Part shown: piece after piece, positions 16,052-24,717 of the stretch
Layout of the letters: each line of letters starts with the position of its first letter
How positions within the stretch are numbered: position 1 is the stretch's first letter
Origin: Halobacillus shinanisalinarum
GTDB taxonomy: Bacteria; Bacillota; Bacilli; Bacillales; Halobacillaceae
Direction of reading: 5' to 3'
DNA: 64,000 nt
Assembly: GCF_022919835.1 (NCBI RefSeq)
Contig: NZ_CP095074.1
Location: forward strand, 3,822,001-3,886,000
Position numbers and translations under genes: made by a program
The notes under the pieces: model-generated
What the model was told of the DNA's origin: nothing
What the model saw: the letters and a program-made list of their open reading frames with translations, nothing else
Database searches by the model: none

Positions 16052-17047
16052 TTATCCTAGCTTAACAATTGTTCGTCCACGAGTCTTCCCTTTTAAGATA
16101 CTTGTTAATGTTTCAGGTACCTGATCTAACGAAATTTCTACTTTTATTTTTTCGAATGCATCGGTTGTCTTTAAATCGTCAGCCAAACGGGACCAAATTT
16201 CTTTTCTTGTATTCATCGGGCAATAGACAGAATCAACTCCTAAGAGGTTTATACCCCGAAGGATAAATGGATAAACCTGTGTTGGTACATCCGTTCCTGC
16301 TGTTAATCCGCTCACAGCCGCTGCCCCGTTGTATTTTAATTGGGTTAAAAGGGAAGCGAGTGGTTCGCCGCCGACGGGATCAACGGCAGCGATCCATCGT
16401 TGTTTTCCCAGGGATCTAACCTTTCCGTCATATACTTCTTCCCGAGAAAGTACTCGTGCGGCTCCTAAATCCAGTAGGTAGTTCTTATGTTCTTTACTGC
16501 CTGTACTGGCTTCAACTTCATAACCACGCTTAGCGAGCATAGCCACTGCCATGCTGCCGACTCCTCCGGTTGCACCTGTAACTAAGACAGAACCGTCACC
16601 CGGAGTCAATCCGTTTTTCTCTAATTTATGGACAGATAATGCTGCGGTAAAGCCTGCTGTTCCATAAATCATTGATTCCTCAAGTGTTATACCATCTGGA
16701 AGAGGAACAACCCAGTCGCCAGGTACTGAAGCATATTCACTGTAACCACCATGGTGGGACACACCTATTTCATAGCTAGTAGCGATAACGGCATCGCCCT
16801 CATGGAAACGGTCATCCTTTGATTCGGCAACGATTCCGGCTAAATCAATTCCTGGGATAATAGGATAACCCTTTACCATCGGGTTACCCGGTGATGAAAC
16901 CATTCCGTCTTTATAGTTTACACTTGAATAATGTACCTGAATGAGTACATCGCTTGCAGGAAGCTCCCTTGTAGATATGGTTTTTATCTCGGCATTCGTT
17001 TTGCCATTTTCCATTTGATCAATATAGTACGCTTTAAATTCAGTCAA
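16052..17047 (-). CDS. yhfP: YhdH/YhfP-type quinone oxidoreductase (acryloyl-CoA reductase-like)
   Basis: This zinc-independent MDR-superfamily oxidoreductase is of the YhdH/YhfP/AcuI type, NADPH-dependent. The GroES-like part contains YSSVNYKDGMVSSPGNPMVK and PIIPGIDLAGIV; the nucleotide-binding part contains VLVTGATGGVGSMAVAMLAK. Characterised AcuI enzymes reduce acryloyl-CoA; the Bacillus substrate is unproven. I prefer the TTG at 17047 (GAGGCGAT 7 nt upstream) to the ATG at 17062, which overlaps the stop of the preceding small gene. Either start gives a normal length of ~331-336 residues. Confidence 0.85.
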   Translation of the reverse strand: MTEFKAYYIDQMENGKTNAEIKTISTRELPASDVLIQVHYSSVNYKDGMVSSPGNPMVKGYPIIPGIDLAGIVAESKDDRFHEGDAVIATSYEIGVSHHGGYSEYASVPGDWVVPLPDGITLEESMIYGTAGFTAALSVHKLEKNGLTPGDGSVLVTGATGGVGSMAVAMLAKRGYEVEASTGSKEHKNYLLDLGAARVLSREEVYDGKVRSLGKQRWIAAVDPVGGEPLASLLTQLKYNGAAAVSGLTAGTDVPTQVYPFILRGINLLGVDSVYCPMNTRKEIWSRLADDLKTTDAFEKIKVEISLDQVPETLTSILKGKTRGRTIVKLG

Positions 17048-17058
17048 AGGAGATCGCC

Positions 17059-17253
17059 TCATTTATTTTTAAAATCTTCGTCATACTTTTTTTCAGAGGA
17101 AGAATCATTTTTTGACTTCTCTCCTCGTTTGGCATCACGTTCATCCTGTTTGAGGTCTTCTTCAGGGATGTCGTCATCTATAAGCTGTTCCTTTTTTACT
17201 TTCTCTTTAAAATTTTCGCTGTCTTGGTCAGTTTTTTTATTACGCGCAGGCAT
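17059..17253 (-). CDS. Small charged protein of unknown function
   Basis: This 64-residue, extremely hydrophilic protein (about half Lys/Glu/Asp) starts MPARNKKTDQDSENFKEKVK. It is likely disordered. The SD is GGAGGTG, 7 nt before the ATG. Its stop overlaps the first possible start of the downstream oxidoreductase gene, so the two are probably cotranscribed. No family is recognised, although similar short charged ORFs are common in Bacillales and often stress-linked. Confidence 0.65.
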   Translation of the reverse strand: MPARNKKTDQDSENFKEKVKKEQLIDDDIPEEDLKQDERDAKRGEKSKNDSSSEKKYDEDFKNK

Positions 17254-17302
17254 TTTTTCACCTCCATAACTTTTATGTTCCTTTTTTCTCTAATTTTTAA
17301 AC

Positions 17303-17338
17303 CAAAAAACGATCAACTATTTAAGAACAGTTGACCGT
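17303..17338 (-). terminator. Intrinsic terminator of the channel-like gene
   Basis: On the minus strand ACGGTCAACT pairs with AGTTGATCGT (one G-U) and is followed by TTTTTGG. It begins at the stop codon of the gene at 17338-18006. Confidence 0.8.
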
Positions 17339-18006
17339 TAGGATTCTTTCTCGCGCATTTCTTCAGTGTTGCTACTATTGCCGAATCGCTTTTTGAATTT
17401 TTGTACGACAGGCAGTTGGATAAGGTAGTCAATAACTGTGCTAATGATCAGCCCATGGATGATGACCCCTAATATAGTAAAAATAACGATAATGACCTGA
17501 CCGATTGTCGTTTGGGGCTCAAATCCTGTTTTTCCGAAAAAGGTCAGGGCTGTCAATGTGCTTAAAAAAGCCTCATTATAGCTTGTCAATTTATCTTCAT
17601 ATAGGTTTAATGGAATGATTAACAAAAAAATCAAAAAGAACGTGGTTCCCGCCACTAGCGAAAGGTGCTGGCGCTGTAGGAAACGGATCAGCGGTTTGGT
17701 ATAGTATTTTGTAATTGATTTAAGCCTAAGTAAATGAAGGATTCGAGCAAATCTAGCAAATTGAAAGGCGGCATCTAAAGGAATCGCAGCTATAACAATA
17801 AACGGATTCCTTTTAACAAATGACCATTTACGATCACTTGTGAACAGTCGATAGAGGAAATCTATAAAAAATATGCTCCAGGTTATCCATACGAGATAAC
17901 TATCATATCGTGTTTGTTGCCAGATGGTTGCAACAGATAATGTAGCCAGACCTACCATTAGAAGTTCATAGACTGTCCTAGTGGGCTTGCGTTTAAATAG
18001 CTTCAC
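17338..18006 (-). CDS. Voltage-gated-channel-like membrane protein with unusual pore segment
   Basis: This 222-residue membrane protein is organised like a six-helix ion channel. Helices are near residues 12-30, 38-55, 68-85 and 115-135. An Arg-rich S4-like segment (FARFARILHLLRLKS) lies near residue 85-100, followed by a re-entrant stretch and a last helix (VIIVIFTILGVIIHGLI). Where a K+ channel has TVGYG, this has LTFFGKTGFEP, so potassium selectivity is doubtful. The start is GTG with GGAGGAGAG. It may be a non-selective or regulatory relative; the function is unknown. Confidence 0.65.
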   Translation of the reverse strand: MKLFKRKPTRTVYELLMVGLATLSVATIWQQTRYDSYLVWITWSIFFIDFLYRLFTSDRKWSFVKRNPFIVIAAIPLDAAFQFARFARILHLLRLKSITKYYTKPLIRFLQRQHLSLVAGTTFFLIFLLIIPLNLYEDKLTSYNEAFLSTLTALTFFGKTGFEPQTTIGQVIIVIFTILGVIIHGLIISTVIDYLIQLPVVQKFKKRFGNSSNTEEMREKES

Positions 18007-18084
18007 GTCTTCGCTCTCCTCCTAAGGTATTTCTGTCTCCTATTATATCATGAGGAAGGCTTTACTTAATAACGATGCATATTA

Positions 18085-18232
18085 TAGAGGATGTCCAAAA
18101 AGTCACCAAATGATAAACGGCGAATTCCTTCGTTGCTCGGTTTTTCCGGTTCTCACGTAGGAAAGGCATACGCTGTGGTCCTCAAAACTTTCACGCCTCG
18201 AACTTCTTGTTTCTCATTCGTCAACTTTTTAT
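18085..18232. repeat. Dispersed repeat, copy 1 (short form)
   Basis: This begins AGAGGATGTCCAAAAAGTCA and ends CGTCAACTTTTTAT. It shares the internal blocks AATGATAAACGGCG, TTCGTTGCTCGGTTTTTC and CGCCTCGAACTTCTTG with the copies at 35600 and 57905. The ~40-60 bases after CTTCTTG in the long copies are absent. The ends are imperfect inverted copies of GTTCAAAAAGT. It has no coding capacity and resembles a MITE or other non-autonomous element. Confidence 0.85.
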
Positions 18233-18570
18233 ATGAAAATGGGTTTTGACGCAAAAAAGCACCCTCCCTAAAATGGAAGTCTCCATAAGAATGGTCCGGT
18301 ACTTATCTAAATGTACATTCTAAAAGGAAACGATCAGCATTTTCTCTGGATGATAGATAGACTTTGAATGCAAAATGAGGATAGTCGTACAGGGGACCTT
18401 CTTATATTTAATTAGTTGACTGTGGTGGCGGAAGTTCTCGGGAGTTAGGTTCCTAAATATACTATGATTGTAAAAAAAGATGCAGAAACCTTTTTATACC
18501 AAGGTACGATTATTTTCTATCAATCTAGACATTATGATATGATCGAAACAAGAAATAAAAAAGGAGTCGT
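18233..18570. other. Intergenic sequence before cwlK
   Basis: About 340 bases hold no coding frame I can support. A TATGAT near 18534 could be the -10 of cwlK. I see no strong hairpin or operator. Confidence 0.4.
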
Positions 18571-19152
18571 TTGCCATTGAGAGGTCTATTTATTCGAGCC
18601 GTGTGGACATTGTTCTTTGGCGGAGTTATGATTTCTTTAATTTATACGCTAATAGAACTCCAAGAACGGAATTCTCATATATATTACGTGGAAGATAAAA
18701 ATCCGCCGTCTGAATTGCACCCAGCTGTTGAGCAAGGAAAAAAACATTTAGTTGCACAGGCATCCGAACGTGGGATTGATGTGGTGATAACGGAGGGAGT
18801 AAGGACGAAACAGGAGCAAGAGCGCCTATATGAACAAGGCCGTTCAACAGAAGGTGATATTGTAACCTATGCCTCAGGAGGGCAGTCTTATCACAATTAT
18901 GGACTGGCCATTGATTTTGCATTACAGCTTGATGATGGAGATGTCGTTTGGGATTTGACGCGCGATGATAACGGAAACGGTCAGGCAGATTGGATGGAAG
19001 TGGTGGAGATTGCTAAAGGCCTGGGATTTGCTTGGGGCGGTGACTGGCAATCATTTAAAGACTATCCTCACTTGCAGATGGACTTTGGATTGAGTATCCG
19101 TGAATTGCAAAGGGGAAAGCGTCCTAAACCTGAAACGTTAGCAGAAGAATAG
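18571..19152 (+). CDS. cwlK: M15 family peptidase, CwlK-like L,D-endopeptidase
   Basis: This is a peptidoglycan hydrolase that cuts the L-Ala-D-Glu bond (CwlK/VanY-type M15 fold). An N-terminal membrane anchor (residues ~6-27) puts the domain outside the cell. Zinc ligands are visible in SYHNYGLAIDF (His, Asp) and in YPHLQM (His). WGGDWQSFKDYPHLQ is the typical late motif. The usual length is ~170-190 residues; this has 193. Two TTG starts are possible (18571 and 18577), with AAGGAG 4 and 10 nt upstream respectively. It has its own terminator. Confidence 0.88.
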   Translation: MPLRGLFIRAVWTLFFGGVMISLIYTLIELQERNSHIYYVEDKNPPSELHPAVEQGKKHLVAQASERGIDVVITEGVRTKQEQERLYEQGRSTEGDIVTYASGGQSYHNYGLAIDFALQLDDGDVVWDLTRDDNGNGQADWMEVVEIAKGLGFAWGGDWQSFKDYPHLQMDFGLSIRELQRGKRPKPETLAEE

Positions 19153-19190
19153 AAGGCCCTCTAACTTAAAACTAGTGGACCTTCTATTTT
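19151..19190 (+). terminator. Intrinsic terminator of cwlK
   Basis: AGAAGG and CCTTCT, with CTCTAACTTAAAACTAG between, are followed by ATTTTATTTTTT. A near copy of the same sequence lies at 19443-19475. Confidence 0.7.
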
Positions 19191-19274
19191 ATTTTTTACC
19201 GCGTTCATTTGTTATCGGTTTTAACGTAGAAGCCGTTGGTTTAGATGCCGAATACTTGTCTACTCCTATTTGTC

Positions 19275-19415
19275 ATGGCCTCACCCAAAGAGATGTATTT
19301 GGGGGATGATAAAGAACAAGTTCGCTTGAATCGGCTTTCAAATGAAGGAAAGTCGATATACCGCATGAGAAAGCGAGCGATATTCGCCCGTACGTATACA
19401 CAAAAAAGCTTGTAG
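19275..19415 (+). pseudogene. Possible C-terminal fragment of an IS1182-type transposase
   Basis: The 46-codon frame contains VRLNRLSNEGKSIYRMRKRA, which resembles the LxSEEGKxxYxxRK block near the end of IS1182-type transposases. It lacks an SD and everything upstream. It is flanked by two near-identical ~30-bp terminator-like sequences (19151 and 19443). The identification is from memory of the motif and is weak. Confidence 0.3.
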
Positions 19416-19443
19416 AGAAAAACAAGGGGTTTCTCTACAAGCT
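19407..19443. terminator. Perfect hairpin, probably terminator
   Basis: A 14-bp perfect inverted repeat (AGCTTGTAGAGAAA / TTTCTCTACAAGCT) has a 9-nt loop. An A-run (AAAAAA) precedes it, so it would act best on the minus strand, downstream of the PanE-like gene. Confidence 0.55.
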
Positions 19444-19504
19444 GAGGCCCTCTAGCTTAAAACTAGAGAGCTTCTTTAATGTCTTTATGTTTTTTACGCT
19501 TTTC

Positions 19505-20425
19505 TTATTGCTGGTAGGCTTCGTATGGTTTAATCATCGCGTGGATGGTTTCGGTGTAGGGCATTTGAAGGTTATGCTCTTTACCAAGCCGTAATGCTCC
19601 GCCGTGGAGGTGTTCAACCTCTAGTGGCAAGCCTTTTCTGCGATCTTGATGCATAGACGAAGTTATTTCGTGTTGAAGGCCTTTTAACTGATTGAAAGCG
19701 GCTTCGACATGTTCATCAGATAACTGGATTTGGTGGGTGTTAGCTAGCTCTTTCATCTCCTCAAGTATTCTTCTTGTGACCAAAAGGGTTTGTGGGAAAC
19801 TACGCACTTCGCCGATAGGCAAATTGGTGGCTGTTGTTATCCCTGAAAATGCTGAAATAAACATGTATTTCTTCCAAATATCCTCTAAGATATTCGAACT
19901 TAACGTACCGCTTAGATTAGCCTGGTTGCAAGCTAAAGCTAATTCCTCGCATATTTGTTGCTGTGAAGGGTGAAGAGGTCCGAATACTACATCGTGAAAT
20001 GAACTTGAATGAACTACATGCCCTTTTTCATCAAGGGTAGCAATAATGTAAGAAAGACCACCGATCACGGCTTCTTCACCGAGTTCCTTCTGCAAAATGG
20101 GGATATGCTCCATTCCGTTTAGCACAGGGTAAACCTTTGCCCCTTTTTGAACAAGCTGTTTCAACCAGTCTAATGTCCCATGCAGGTGATACCCTTTTAC
20201 AGCTAGAAAAACTAGGTCAGGGTCCTCAATTTCTTCTGGGCTTTCAGCAATGGTGAGTTCATTTACTGTGTAATCTCCCATTTCGCTATGTAATGTTAAG
20301 CCATGCTTTCTTAACTGATCAGCGCGTCCTGATCGAACTAGATTGACAACATCATGCCCAGCTTCCTCCCAGCGAGCACCGAAATATGCACCTAATGCAC
20401 CTGCGCCAAGTACAACTATTTTCAT
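19505..20425 (-). CDS. panE: Ketopantoate reductase family protein (PanE/ApbA)
   Basis: This NADPH-dependent 2-dehydropantoate 2-reductase-fold protein would turn ketopantoate into pantoate for CoA synthesis. The N-terminal Rossmann motif is MKIVVLGAGALGAYFGARWE. The NG-E block appears as VLNGMEH, and the C-terminal domain includes SSMHQDRRKGLPLEVEHLHG, containing the S-x-x-D-x-x-x-x-x-x-E-x-x-x-x-x-G signature. The start is the ATG at 20425 after AGAGGTG. Bacillus genomes often hold several paralogues, so it may be a different 2-oxoacid reductase. No pan genes are adjacent. Confidence 0.8.
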   Translation of the reverse strand: MKIVVLGAGALGAYFGARWEEAGHDVVNLVRSGRADQLRKHGLTLHSEMGDYTVNELTIAESPEEIEDPDLVFLAVKGYHLHGTLDWLKQLVQKGAKVYPVLNGMEHIPILQKELGEEAVIGGLSYIIATLDEKGHVVHSSSFHDVVFGPLHPSQQQICEELALACNQANLSGTLSSNILEDIWKKYMFISAFSGITTATNLPIGEVRSFPQTLLVTRRILEEMKELANTHQIQLSDEHVEAAFNQLKGLQHEITSSMHQDRRKGLPLEVEHLHGGALRLGKEHNLQMPYTETIHAMIKPYEAYQQ

Positions 20426-20575
20426 ATGAAACACCTCTTTATATGGATTTGTTTACCTCTCTTTAAAGAAGGAATAGAATACCGATTCATTGCAATGGAT
20501 ATTGTGATATGACGACTTTTAAATATCTTCTTAATGTTCACCATCCTAATTCCCCTAAACGTCTTCTTTCACACC

Positions 20576-20938
20576 TTATTGTTCTACTTTTAGAAAAGTC
20601 GACGTAACTAGATGACTCATGTCAACTACTTCGATAATTTGCTCATAAAGATGGGTGATCAGGTCATCCTTTTTCATTTGCTCTACGGACTTAGTATGCA
20701 TCTTTTTTGAAGGGTATTCAATCTTCCCAAAGAAGACGATCTCTTCATCCTTTAATTCGAACAAATCTAAAAGTCCCATCGAACCCTGTTTTCCTGTTAA
20801 TGTTTCTCCCTGATAAAGAGTGGCCTTACCAGAATAAGACCGGATGATTTCTTTCGCTTTCTTGCTTAGCTGTTTAAACAAGTCAGCTTTATCTTCTTTT
20901 ACACGGAAGATATACATCAATACATAGATAGTAACCAC
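20576..20938 (-). CDS. DUF1428-like alpha/beta-barrel protein
   Basis: This ~115-residue protein resembles DUF1428 (E. coli YbaA-type dimeric alpha/beta barrel): helix ADLFKQLSKKAKEIIRSYSG, then EEIVFFGKIEYPSKKMHTKS, which matches the conserved EEVVFSWIEYPSKE-like strand. Function is unknown. The start is uncertain: GTG at 20938, or ATG at 20917 starting MYIFRV; AGAGAGGTGG lies just at the GTG, which leaves no ideal spacing. It stands alone. Confidence 0.65.
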   Translation of the reverse strand: MVTIYVLMYIFRVKEDKADLFKQLSKKAKEIIRSYSGKATLYQGETLTGKQGSMGLLDLFELKDEEIVFFGKIEYPSKKMHTKSVEQMKKDDLITHLYEQIIEVVDMSHLVTSTFLKVEQ

Positions 20939-20968
20939 CTCTCTCTTGAACCATTTCTTATAACAAAA

Positions 20969-21282
20969 TTAAAAATTGTCTTTCTGCTTGGCTTTCCCAG
21001 TTTCCTGACCAGCATCAATCAGAAGAACAAGGGCTGAGGCAGTATGAAGCATCCAACCAAGTATAGGGATAGCTCCGAGGAAACTAGCCACCATTCCGAC
21101 AATACTTCCAGAGCTGAATTGTGAATCTCTAATTGAGAGGATGAGTGTAATGGTGTGAAGGATGAACATGACTAAGAGTGCTGTCCAACCTGTACTTAAC
21201 ACAAATGCTCCCCTGCAAGCGGGATGGCGAGTAAACCTTCGCCGACCCCTGTGACCCACTTCATTAATGTTGTTCGCTGCAT
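20969..21282 (-). pseudogene. Small membrane protein interrupted by a frameshift
   Basis: With an SD (GAGG) the ATG at 21282 opens a frame reading MQRTTLMKWVTGVGEGLLAI. It ends at a TAA about 85 nt later. Another frame, open to 20969, continues with AFVLSTGWTALLVMFILHTI and two more hydrophobic segments ending LVLLIDAGQE. Joining the frames near 21205 gives a coherent ~100-residue protein with three helices. This is a small indel mutation or a sequence error. The minus-strand ORF starting at 21259 has an Arg-rich, implausible N-terminus. Confidence 0.65.
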
Positions 21283-21423
21283 AATTGATCCTCTTTTCCT
21301 TTTTGTTGTAAATGTATCTCTCTGTTTATTATCTCATTAGAATATTCTTTTATAAAAAAATATGTTCATTCCTTATGTAAAATTAATTCGACATGATATG
21401 ATTAAATCCTTTTATTTTAGACT

Positions 21424-21455
21424 AAAAAAAGCTGTCCAACGAAGGGCAGCTTTTC
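21424..21455 (-). terminator. Intrinsic terminator downstream of mreBH
   Basis: On the minus strand AAAAGCTGCCC pairs with GGACAGCTTTT and runs into TTTTTTTAG. It lies ~85 nt beyond the mreBH stop. Confidence 0.75.
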
Positions 21456-21537
21456 TAGAGGTTATTTGTTATTTTCTTGTCACTGCGCCGCTTGTCTTAT
21501 GCGTACGGGGCTAAACGGGCTTTTCCGCTTTTCTGTA

Positions 21538-22545
21538 TTACTTAGTAGCTTTTTGGAGTTTTTGGATCATTTTCAGGGAGCGACCTGTTCCGATGGCTAC
21601 GGATTCTAGTGGTGATGGGGCCATGTGAACAGGGACAACGATGACATCAGATAACCATTCTTGCATACCTTTAAGCAATGAACCTCCGCCGGTTAGAATT
21701 ACGCCATGATCGACGATGTCACCACTTAATTCTGGAGGACACTCTTCTAAAGTAGCACGAATGGTTTCTAGAATTTGTTCTAATATTTCTTTAAGAGCCC
21801 CTTGTATTTCAGTAGATGAAAGTTCGATGGTTTTAGGTAGTCCTGTCACCATATCTCTTCCACGTACATCCATTTTTTCTTCTGGGTGGTCGCCTTGGGC
21901 ATAGCCGATTTCCATTTTGATTAGTTCAGCGGTTCGTTCACCAATTAAAATGTTGTAGGCTTTACGGACATATTGGATAATTTCTTCATCCATCACATCT
22001 CCGCCTGTACGAATGGAGCGAGATGATACAACACCACCGAAGGAAATGATCGCCACTTCTGTAGTTCCTCCACCAATGTCTACGATGACGTTCGCAATAG
22101 GTTCATCAACAGGGAGGTCGGCGCCTATAGCAGCTGCGATAGGCTCTTCAATAAGGTGGACGGCTTTTGCACCATAGCTCTTCACTGCATTATGAATCGC
22201 TCTTCTTTCCACAGAAGTTGAACCGGAAGGTGTACAAATGACAACGGTCGGTTTGCGCATGGACATTCCGGATTTCTTAGCTACTTTTTTTAATAATTCC
22301 TTAAGCATTTGTGCAGTCATATCATAGTCAGCGATCACACCATCTCTGAGCGGGCGCACAGGGATAATATTCCTTGGTGTCTTACCAACCATTTCCTTAG
22401 CTTCTTTCCCGACGGCCACAACATTTTTGGTTTCTGTGTCATAGGCGACAACAGAGGGCTCATTTAATAGAATACCTTTGGCTTTTGAGTAGATTAATAT
22501 ATTAGCTGTTCCCAGATCGATTCCAATTTCAGCATTTGATAACAT
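21538..22545 (-). CDS. mreBH: Rod-shape determining protein MreBH
   Basis: This bacterial actin homologue directs peptidoglycan synthesis along the cylinder wall. Actin-fold motifs are present: phosphate-1 [14 protein letters not shown] at the N-terminus, phosphate-2 [15 protein letters not shown] near residue 160, and adenosine-site [14 protein letters not shown] near residue 290. The N-terminus ([16 protein letters not shown]) and [10 protein letters not shown] match MreBH more than MreB or Mbl. At 335 residues it is the right length. It stands alone (no mreCD), as mreBH does in B. subtilis. The ATG is preceded by a GGAGG-type SD. Confidence 0.9.
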   Translation of the reverse strand: MLSNAEIGIDLGTANILIYSKAKGILLNEPSVVAYDTETKNVVAVGKEAKEMVGKTPRNIIPVRPLRDGVIADYDMTAQMLKELLKKVAKKSGMSMRKPTVVICTPSGSTSVERRAIHNAVKSYGAKAVHLIEEPIAAAIGADLPVDEPIANVIVDIGGGTTEVAIISFGGVVSSRSIRTGGDVMDEEIIQYVRKAYNILIGERTAELIKMEIGYAQGDHPEEKMDVRGRDMVTGLPKTIELSSTEIQGALKEILEQILETIRATLEECPPELSGDIVDHGVILTGGGSLLKGMQEWLSDVIVVPVHMAPSPLESVAIGTGRSLKMIQKLQKATK

Positions 22546-22712
22546 GTAGACGTACCTCCATAAGATGACAGATTCTCATATAATTCTTCTTTCATTTTAA
22601 GTTTTTTTTGGGGGTCTTACAATAGGAATTTAATGGGGTCCTTTGAAGGTAGTCGTTTAGACCCCAGGACGTGTATAATAAAGGTAATGTTAGTTGAAGG
22701 GGTTTTTTCCTA

Positions 22713-23459
22713 ATGGAAAGGTATTTAAAACATCAAGAGATTATAGATAAATCAAAAAAAATTAACGATTCCTATGCACTAGATCAGCAATTTTTTGATG
22801 AAATTGTTGATCAGCTATTAGATAGTCAACTAGAGTCGGAGAATGTAATTTTAACCGGTTTTCAACGTTTGTTAGGCGAGATAGATCAAGAAATAGGTCG
22901 GATGGAGCAATTTTCTGAAATGACTCCGAACTGCTTCAAAGGTTGTGCCTTCTGCTGCTATTTTCCTATTGTTTTAAGTAAAATGGAAGCCAAAATGATG
23001 TTTCGTTTGATCGATCAATTTTCGGAAGATAGAAGACAAGAGATTTATAACCATTGGGACCGTTATTATGAACAATACAAGAACAAGCTGAATCTGGCAC
23101 TGTCTATGGACCATACTGACGATGACACTAAGCTGGCTTATAAAAAACTTAACCTCCCTTGCCCGATGCTTGACCCGGAGACACAAGCATGTATGGCGTA
23201 TGAAGTTAGGCCGATCGCATGTCGTACTTATTTAAATTACTCGGATCCAAAGGTCTGTGCTGAGAATCATCTTCCAAAAGAGCCTTTCAGCTATGAATTT
23301 TTATATGATTTGTATTTCGGCGCCATCAATGAATTAATTCAAGCATTGTATGAAAATGGGGAAGATGTACTTGTCGATTACCCCAGTGATGTGTGGAGTT
23401 ATGATTATTTGCCTGCATGGGTAGAAAAGTGGAGAGAGGGGACATTGCATGAGCTATAA
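22713..23459 (+). CDS. YkgJ family cysteine-cluster protein
   Basis: This 248-residue protein carries the YkgJ-type metal-chelating cluster: CFKGCAFCCYFP near residue 76, then CPMLDPETQACMAYEVRP and CRTYLNYSDPKVC (residues ~150-182). Such clusters bind Zn or Fe-S. The biochemical role is unknown, though related proteins act in metal or protein-maturation contexts. The N-terminal ~70 residues are helical. The start is ATG with GAAGGGG. The last 11 bases overlap the MOSC gene, indicating translational coupling. Confidence 0.8.
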   Translation: MERYLKHQEIIDKSKKINDSYALDQQFFDEIVDQLLDSQLESENVILTGFQRLLGEIDQEIGRMEQFSEMTPNCFKGCAFCCYFPIVLSKMEAKMMFRLIDQFSEDRRQEIYNHWDRYYEQYKNKLNLALSMDHTDDDTKLAYKKLNLPCPMLDPETQACMAYEVRPIACRTYLNYSDPKVCAENHLPKEPFSYEFLYDLYFGAINELIQALYENGEDVLVDYPSDVWSYDYLPAWVEKWREGTLHEL

Positions 23460-24084
23460 ATTGCTTTCTTTGAATGTTGGACGTCCAGAAACTTATACAA
23501 CCGATAAAGGAGAACTAACGAGTGCCTATCGAAAAAAGCCTATGACTGAACCGGCTTATTTAAACTTTTTACATTTTGCTGGTGATGAACAAGCAGATAA
23601 AAAACACCATGGTGGACCTGATCAAGCAGTTTGTCTTTATCCAGCACAGCATTACCGTCATTTTGAAAAGGTGTACGAGCTGAATTTTCCTTATCCTTCT
23701 TTTGGTGAAAATATAACTGTAGAAGGTATTGATGAGTGGGGGGTGAATATTGGTGATGTGTATTCGTTGGGGGAAGCGGAAGTGCAGGTTACCAAGCCGC
23801 GGAAGCCGTGTTATATCATTGCTCGTACTCATGGGATTGATGATTTCCCTGGTCGTTTAACGAAAACGGGATTTACAGGATTTTATTTGCGTGTACTGAA
23901 GGAAGGGAGTGTTGCTCAAGGAGATGTCTTGCGTTTGAAGCGAGCTAATCCAGCAAGGGTAACAGTAGCTGAAGTGAATGAAGTTAAGTTTGCAGATAAA
24001 TATAATAAGGAAAAAATCTCTCGAATTGTGCAGGTAGATGCTCTCGCTGAGGACTTGCGTCAATCTCTTCAAAAGCGCTTGTAA
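23449..24084 (+). CDS. MOSC domain protein (YiiM/YflK type)
   Basis: MOSC domains are predicted to handle sulfur or the molybdenum cofactor; YiiM-type members reduce N-hydroxylated bases with Moco. Visible landmarks are KKHHGGPDQAVCLYPAQHY (residues ~50-70), FGENITVEGIDEWGVNIGD, and KPRKPCYIIARTHG, which holds the conserved Cys. The C-terminus carries a 3-alpha-like extension, as in YiiM. The 211-residue length matches B. subtilis YflK. It overlaps the YkgJ-family gene and precedes the DUF1992 gene by 19 nt in a likely operon. Confidence 0.85.
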   Translation: MSYKLLSLNVGRPETYTTDKGELTSAYRKKPMTEPAYLNFLHFAGDEQADKKHHGGPDQAVCLYPAQHYRHFEKVYELNFPYPSFGENITVEGIDEWGVNIGDVYSLGEAEVQVTKPRKPCYIIARTHGIDDFPGRLTKTGFTGFYLRVLKEGSVAQGDVLRLKRANPARVTVAEVNEVKFADKYNKEKISRIVQVDALAEDLRQSLQKRL

Positions 24085-24103
24085 CAAGGGAGGAGGAATT
24101 ACC

Positions 24104-24475
24104 ATGGATTTTGGCCATATCATTGAAGAGAAAATTAAACAGTCGATCGCACGTGGGGACTTCGATCATCTTCCAGGGAAAGGGAAACCATTGTCAAAGG
24201 ATGAACTTGCTCATGTTCCGGATGATATGCGAAACAGCTATCGAATCTTAAAAAATGCCAATATGCTTCCAGAAGAAATGCAGATGAAGAAAGAGATCGT
24301 TCAACTGGAGGATTTGCTCGCTGATTGCCATGATCCTAAACAACAATCTTGTTATAAGCAACAGCTTTCCGAGAAACGTATACGGTTTAATCTTTTAATG
24401 GAGAAAAGAAAGTGGCAGCAATCGGGCGCATACCGGCAATATCAGGGAAGTATTGACCGTAAGCTGGGATTTTAG
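24104..24475 (+). CDS. DUF1992 (DnaJC28-like) protein
   Basis: This 123-residue DUF1992 domain protein, related to the conserved part of DNAJC28, starts MDFGHIIEEKIKQSIARGDF and contains the signature FDHLPGKGKPL near residue 25, followed by Lys/Glu/Gln-rich helices. Function is unknown. It is soluble, with no membrane segment. The ATG at 24104 has an excellent SD (GGGAGGAGG). It is the last gene of a three-gene unit, followed by a strong terminator. Confidence 0.85.
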   Translation: MDFGHIIEEKIKQSIARGDFDHLPGKGKPLSKDELAHVPDDMRNSYRILKNANMLPEEMQMKKEIVQLEDLLADCHDPKQQSCYKQQLSEKRIRFNLLMEKRKWQQSGAYRQYQGSIDRKLGF

Positions 24476-24514
24476 CAATAGACAGATGATCAGGACATGC
24501 GAATGAATAGTAGT

Positions 24515-24556
24515 AAAACCTGAATGAAGCGACTGGCTTCATTCAGGTTTTTTCAT
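24515..24556 (+). terminator. Intrinsic terminator
   Basis: A perfect 16-bp stem AAAACCTGAATGAAGC / GCTTCATTCAGGTTTT with a 6-nt loop is followed by TTC. Confidence 0.9.
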
Positions 24557-24717
24557 GAAAGTTTAACGCCTTGATATGTAGGCAGTCGATTCTTCATCAT
24601 AGTAAAGGCGCGTGTTCGGTATTGGTCAAGACGCTTACATTTTTGCTTATTTATTGTAGGGATTCGGCAATTTTATTCGTCTATTAGTAAAAGGGTCAGG
24701 AGAGAGGAGGGGCGGAC

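Noticed and set aside
18571..19152. D-alanyl-D-alanine carboxypeptidase (VanY) assignment
   Set aside because: Length and the WGGDW--FKDYPHLQ motif fit CwlK-type L-Ala-D-Glu endopeptidases better.
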